From positions 1-7,668 of the forward strand of contig JACQFK010000252.1 of the NCBI GenBank assembly GCA_016200125.1: a stretch of DNA of 7,668 bases, written 5' to 3'. Positions 6,718-7,668 of this stretch are shown here, piece after piece. Under the pieces are notes generated by a model, which searched no databases, was not told the origin of the DNA, and saw nothing but the letters and a program-made list of their open reading frames with translations. Each line of letters opens with the position of its first letter. Position 1 is the first letter of the stretch. The translations under genes and the position numbers were made by a program. Source of the stretch: Planctomycetota bacterium (GTDB lineage: Bacteria; Planctomycetota; MHYJ01; JACPRB01).

Positions 6718-7038
6718 GACCGGAGGCGCGCGCGGAGAGTGGGCCGGGAGGAGGGCCGAAACGTCGCGAGGCCGGGCGGACTCGACGACGACCGGCTCCG
6801 ACTGGAGCAGGGTCTGCGCCGCGGCCGCGGCGTGGATGAACACGCCGTTGAGGCTGACCTGGCAGAGGACGCAGGGGCCGGTTTCCTGCTCGACGGTCTC
6901 GGCGCAGAAGTGCGCGCCGGTGTCGCGGCACTTGCTGACGGGCTCCTCGTGGAGCGCGGGGATGTGGGCCGAGGCCGCCACCTGCACGGCAAGCGTGAAG
7001 ACCGCCACCGCCAGATACAGCGCACGCCGTTGATTCAT
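6712..7038 (-). CDS. Small secreted Cys/His-containing protein, DUF2946-like by eye
   Basis: This is a 108-residue protein with a clear signal peptide: basic MNQRR, hydrophobic core 6-22, and an ASA cleavage site at 22-24. The mature chain would begin with His25 (HIPALHEEP). It holds C37, C45 and a CVLC pair (C56, C59), together with H25, H30 and H43, then a hydrophobic or alanine-rich stretch and a C-terminus ending in RAPPVG. The 'GPCVLCQ' core and the RAPP-type ending recall the short DUF2946 family, often found near metal-uptake or metal-resistance genes, but the match is weak. In this setting a periplasmic metal-binding or sensing role is plausible. The ATG at 7038 has AGGA about ten bases upstream. 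The gap to the preceding gene is 58 bp with no clear promoter. A role in disulfide chemistry cannot be excluded. The gene looks real; its function is not known. Confidence 0.7.
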   Translation of the reverse strand: MNQRRALYLAVAVFTLAVQVAASAHIPALHEEPVSKCRDTGAHFCAETVEQETGPCVLCQVSLNGVFIHAAAAAQTLLQSEPVVVESARPRDVSALLPAHSPRAPPVG

Positions 7039-7096
7039 CGGATACTGATCCTACGCCGTCCAGTTTAGGGATGTTCCAGCACGCCTTCCACTCAAA

Positions 7097-7668
7097 TCAG
7101 TGGTTCGAGGGAGCCTCGACGACCGCCTCGGCCCTGATTCTGAAGACGCTGTCCACGTAGCCGTCGCCGTCGAACTCCTCGCCCACCTCCAGGACGCCCG
7201 TGACGCGGGCCGTCGCCTGGTAGGGCATCAGCTTCCCGTCGGTCCGGAACACCTTGATCGTCTCCTGGAGCTGGGGCGCGTCGCCGAAGCAGCAGCCGAA
7301 CATGCCGTTGGAGAGCAGGAAGCTGCGGACCTTGCCCTTCTCGAAATCGATCGGGAACATGAAGCCATCGATCGTGACTTTCCTTCCGGCCAGCGCCCGG
7401 ATCTCCTTCGGGAAGGGATCGCGCGCCGCGGCCTTGTCCTTGGGCTGGGGCCAGTAGCGGAAAGCCAGCCGCGCGAAAGTCAGAGAGAGCGGCTTGTCGT
7501 CGACCGGCGCCGCGACGGGCTCCGGAGGGGGCGCACGCTTGGGCGCCGCGGGCGGAGGGGCCGGTTCCGGCTTCGCCGCTGGCGCGACCGGTTCGGGAGC
7601 CTTGAGTTCCACCTGGAGGACGGCGACGGGGTCGACCCTCGGAACGAGGGGCTCGGACCGGGGTTCCG
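7097..7668 (-). CDS. DUF3299-type exported protein with Pro/Ala-rich linker (5' end beyond the window)
   Basis: The frame is open from 7668 to the TGA at 7097-7099, at least 190 residues. A GTG at 7612 could be read as a start but has no ribosome binding site, and the frame continues upstream with the same Pro-rich composition, so the true start lies outside. An Ala/Pro/Lys-rich linker (about 7490-7668) leads into a C-terminal globular domain with DUF3299 features: an ALAGRKVTIDGFMFPID segment, then SFLLSNGMFGCCFGDAP (vicinal cysteines at 7289-7294), and a closing GYVDSVFRIRAE strand. DUF3299 proteins are exported or membrane-anchored and of unknown biochemistry. From memory, they occur beside zinc-responsive ABC transporter genes (the Vibrio zrg cluster is one example), which fits the genes downstream. 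The linker suggests an N-terminal anchor or a separate domain. The vicinal Cys pair could bind metal or be redox-active. Confidence 0.75.
   Translation of the reverse strand, partial: EPRSEPLVPRVDPVAVLQVELKAPEPVAPAAKPEPAPPPAAPKRAPPPEPVAAPVDDKPLSLTFARLAFRYWPQPKDKAAARDPFPKEIRALAGRKVTIDGFMFPIDFEKGKVRSFLLSNGMFGCCFGDAPQLQETIKVFRTDGKLMPYQATARVTGVLEVGEEFDGDGYVDSVFRIRAEAVVEAPSNH

Noticed and set aside
7039..7096. A promoter or metal-repressor box between the DUF3299 gene and the small Cys/His gene
   Set aside because: Only a weak TAAACT and a four-base inverted repeat (GGAT-ACTG-ATCC) are present, with no matching -35 box and no resemblance to a Zur or Fur box that I know.

Overview
The window is GC-rich (about two thirds G+C by eye) and densely coded. 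It comes from a Gram-negative, double-membraned bacterium. The evidence is a predicted outer-membrane barrel protein, a periplasmic binding protein, a Hanks-type Ser/Thr kinase with the bacterial 'SYMSPEQ' activation-loop ending, and HEAT-like repeats joined to a transporter. The gene set would fit Planctomycetota, Acidobacteriota, Myxococcota or a related uncultured lineage. The sequence alone does not decide between them.

Layout. Bases 1-621 (minus) encode the N-terminal 207 residues of a Ser/Thr protein kinase whose catalytic HRD motif reads HRN. Bases 622-778 are a divergent intergenic region with a candidate plus-strand promoter. Bases 779-2923 (plus) encode a full-length YgiQ-family radical SAM protein. 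Its GTG start has no Shine-Dalgarno sequence and may be leaderless. Bases 2924-2989 separate two convergent gene ends and hold a 35-bp near-perfect palindrome, probably a bidirectional terminator.

From the right edge down to 2990, all genes lie on the minus strand and read as one probable operon for metal (zinc or manganese) handling. In transcription order they are: a DUF3299-type exported protein (5' end outside the window); a 108-residue secreted Cys/His-containing protein; an outer-membrane barrel protein with an N-terminal coiled coil; a ZnuA/TroA-type binding protein that overlaps the barrel gene by ATGA; and, 1 bp later, an ABC-3 family permease fused to a C-terminal HEAT-like domain. 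A plausible route is entry through the outer-membrane protein, capture by the periplasmic binding protein, and transport through the permease. The small Cys/His protein and the DUF3299 protein may help with metal binding or redox in the envelope. No ATP-binding subunit lies between the barrel gene and the operon end, so it must be upstream of 7668 or elsewhere.

The points most worth a second look are the HRN kinase, the permease-HEAT fusion with its His-rich junction, the missing ATPase, the envelope metal module as a whole, and the two strong inverted repeats. I saw no RNA genes, CRISPR arrays, insertion sequences or phage genes.
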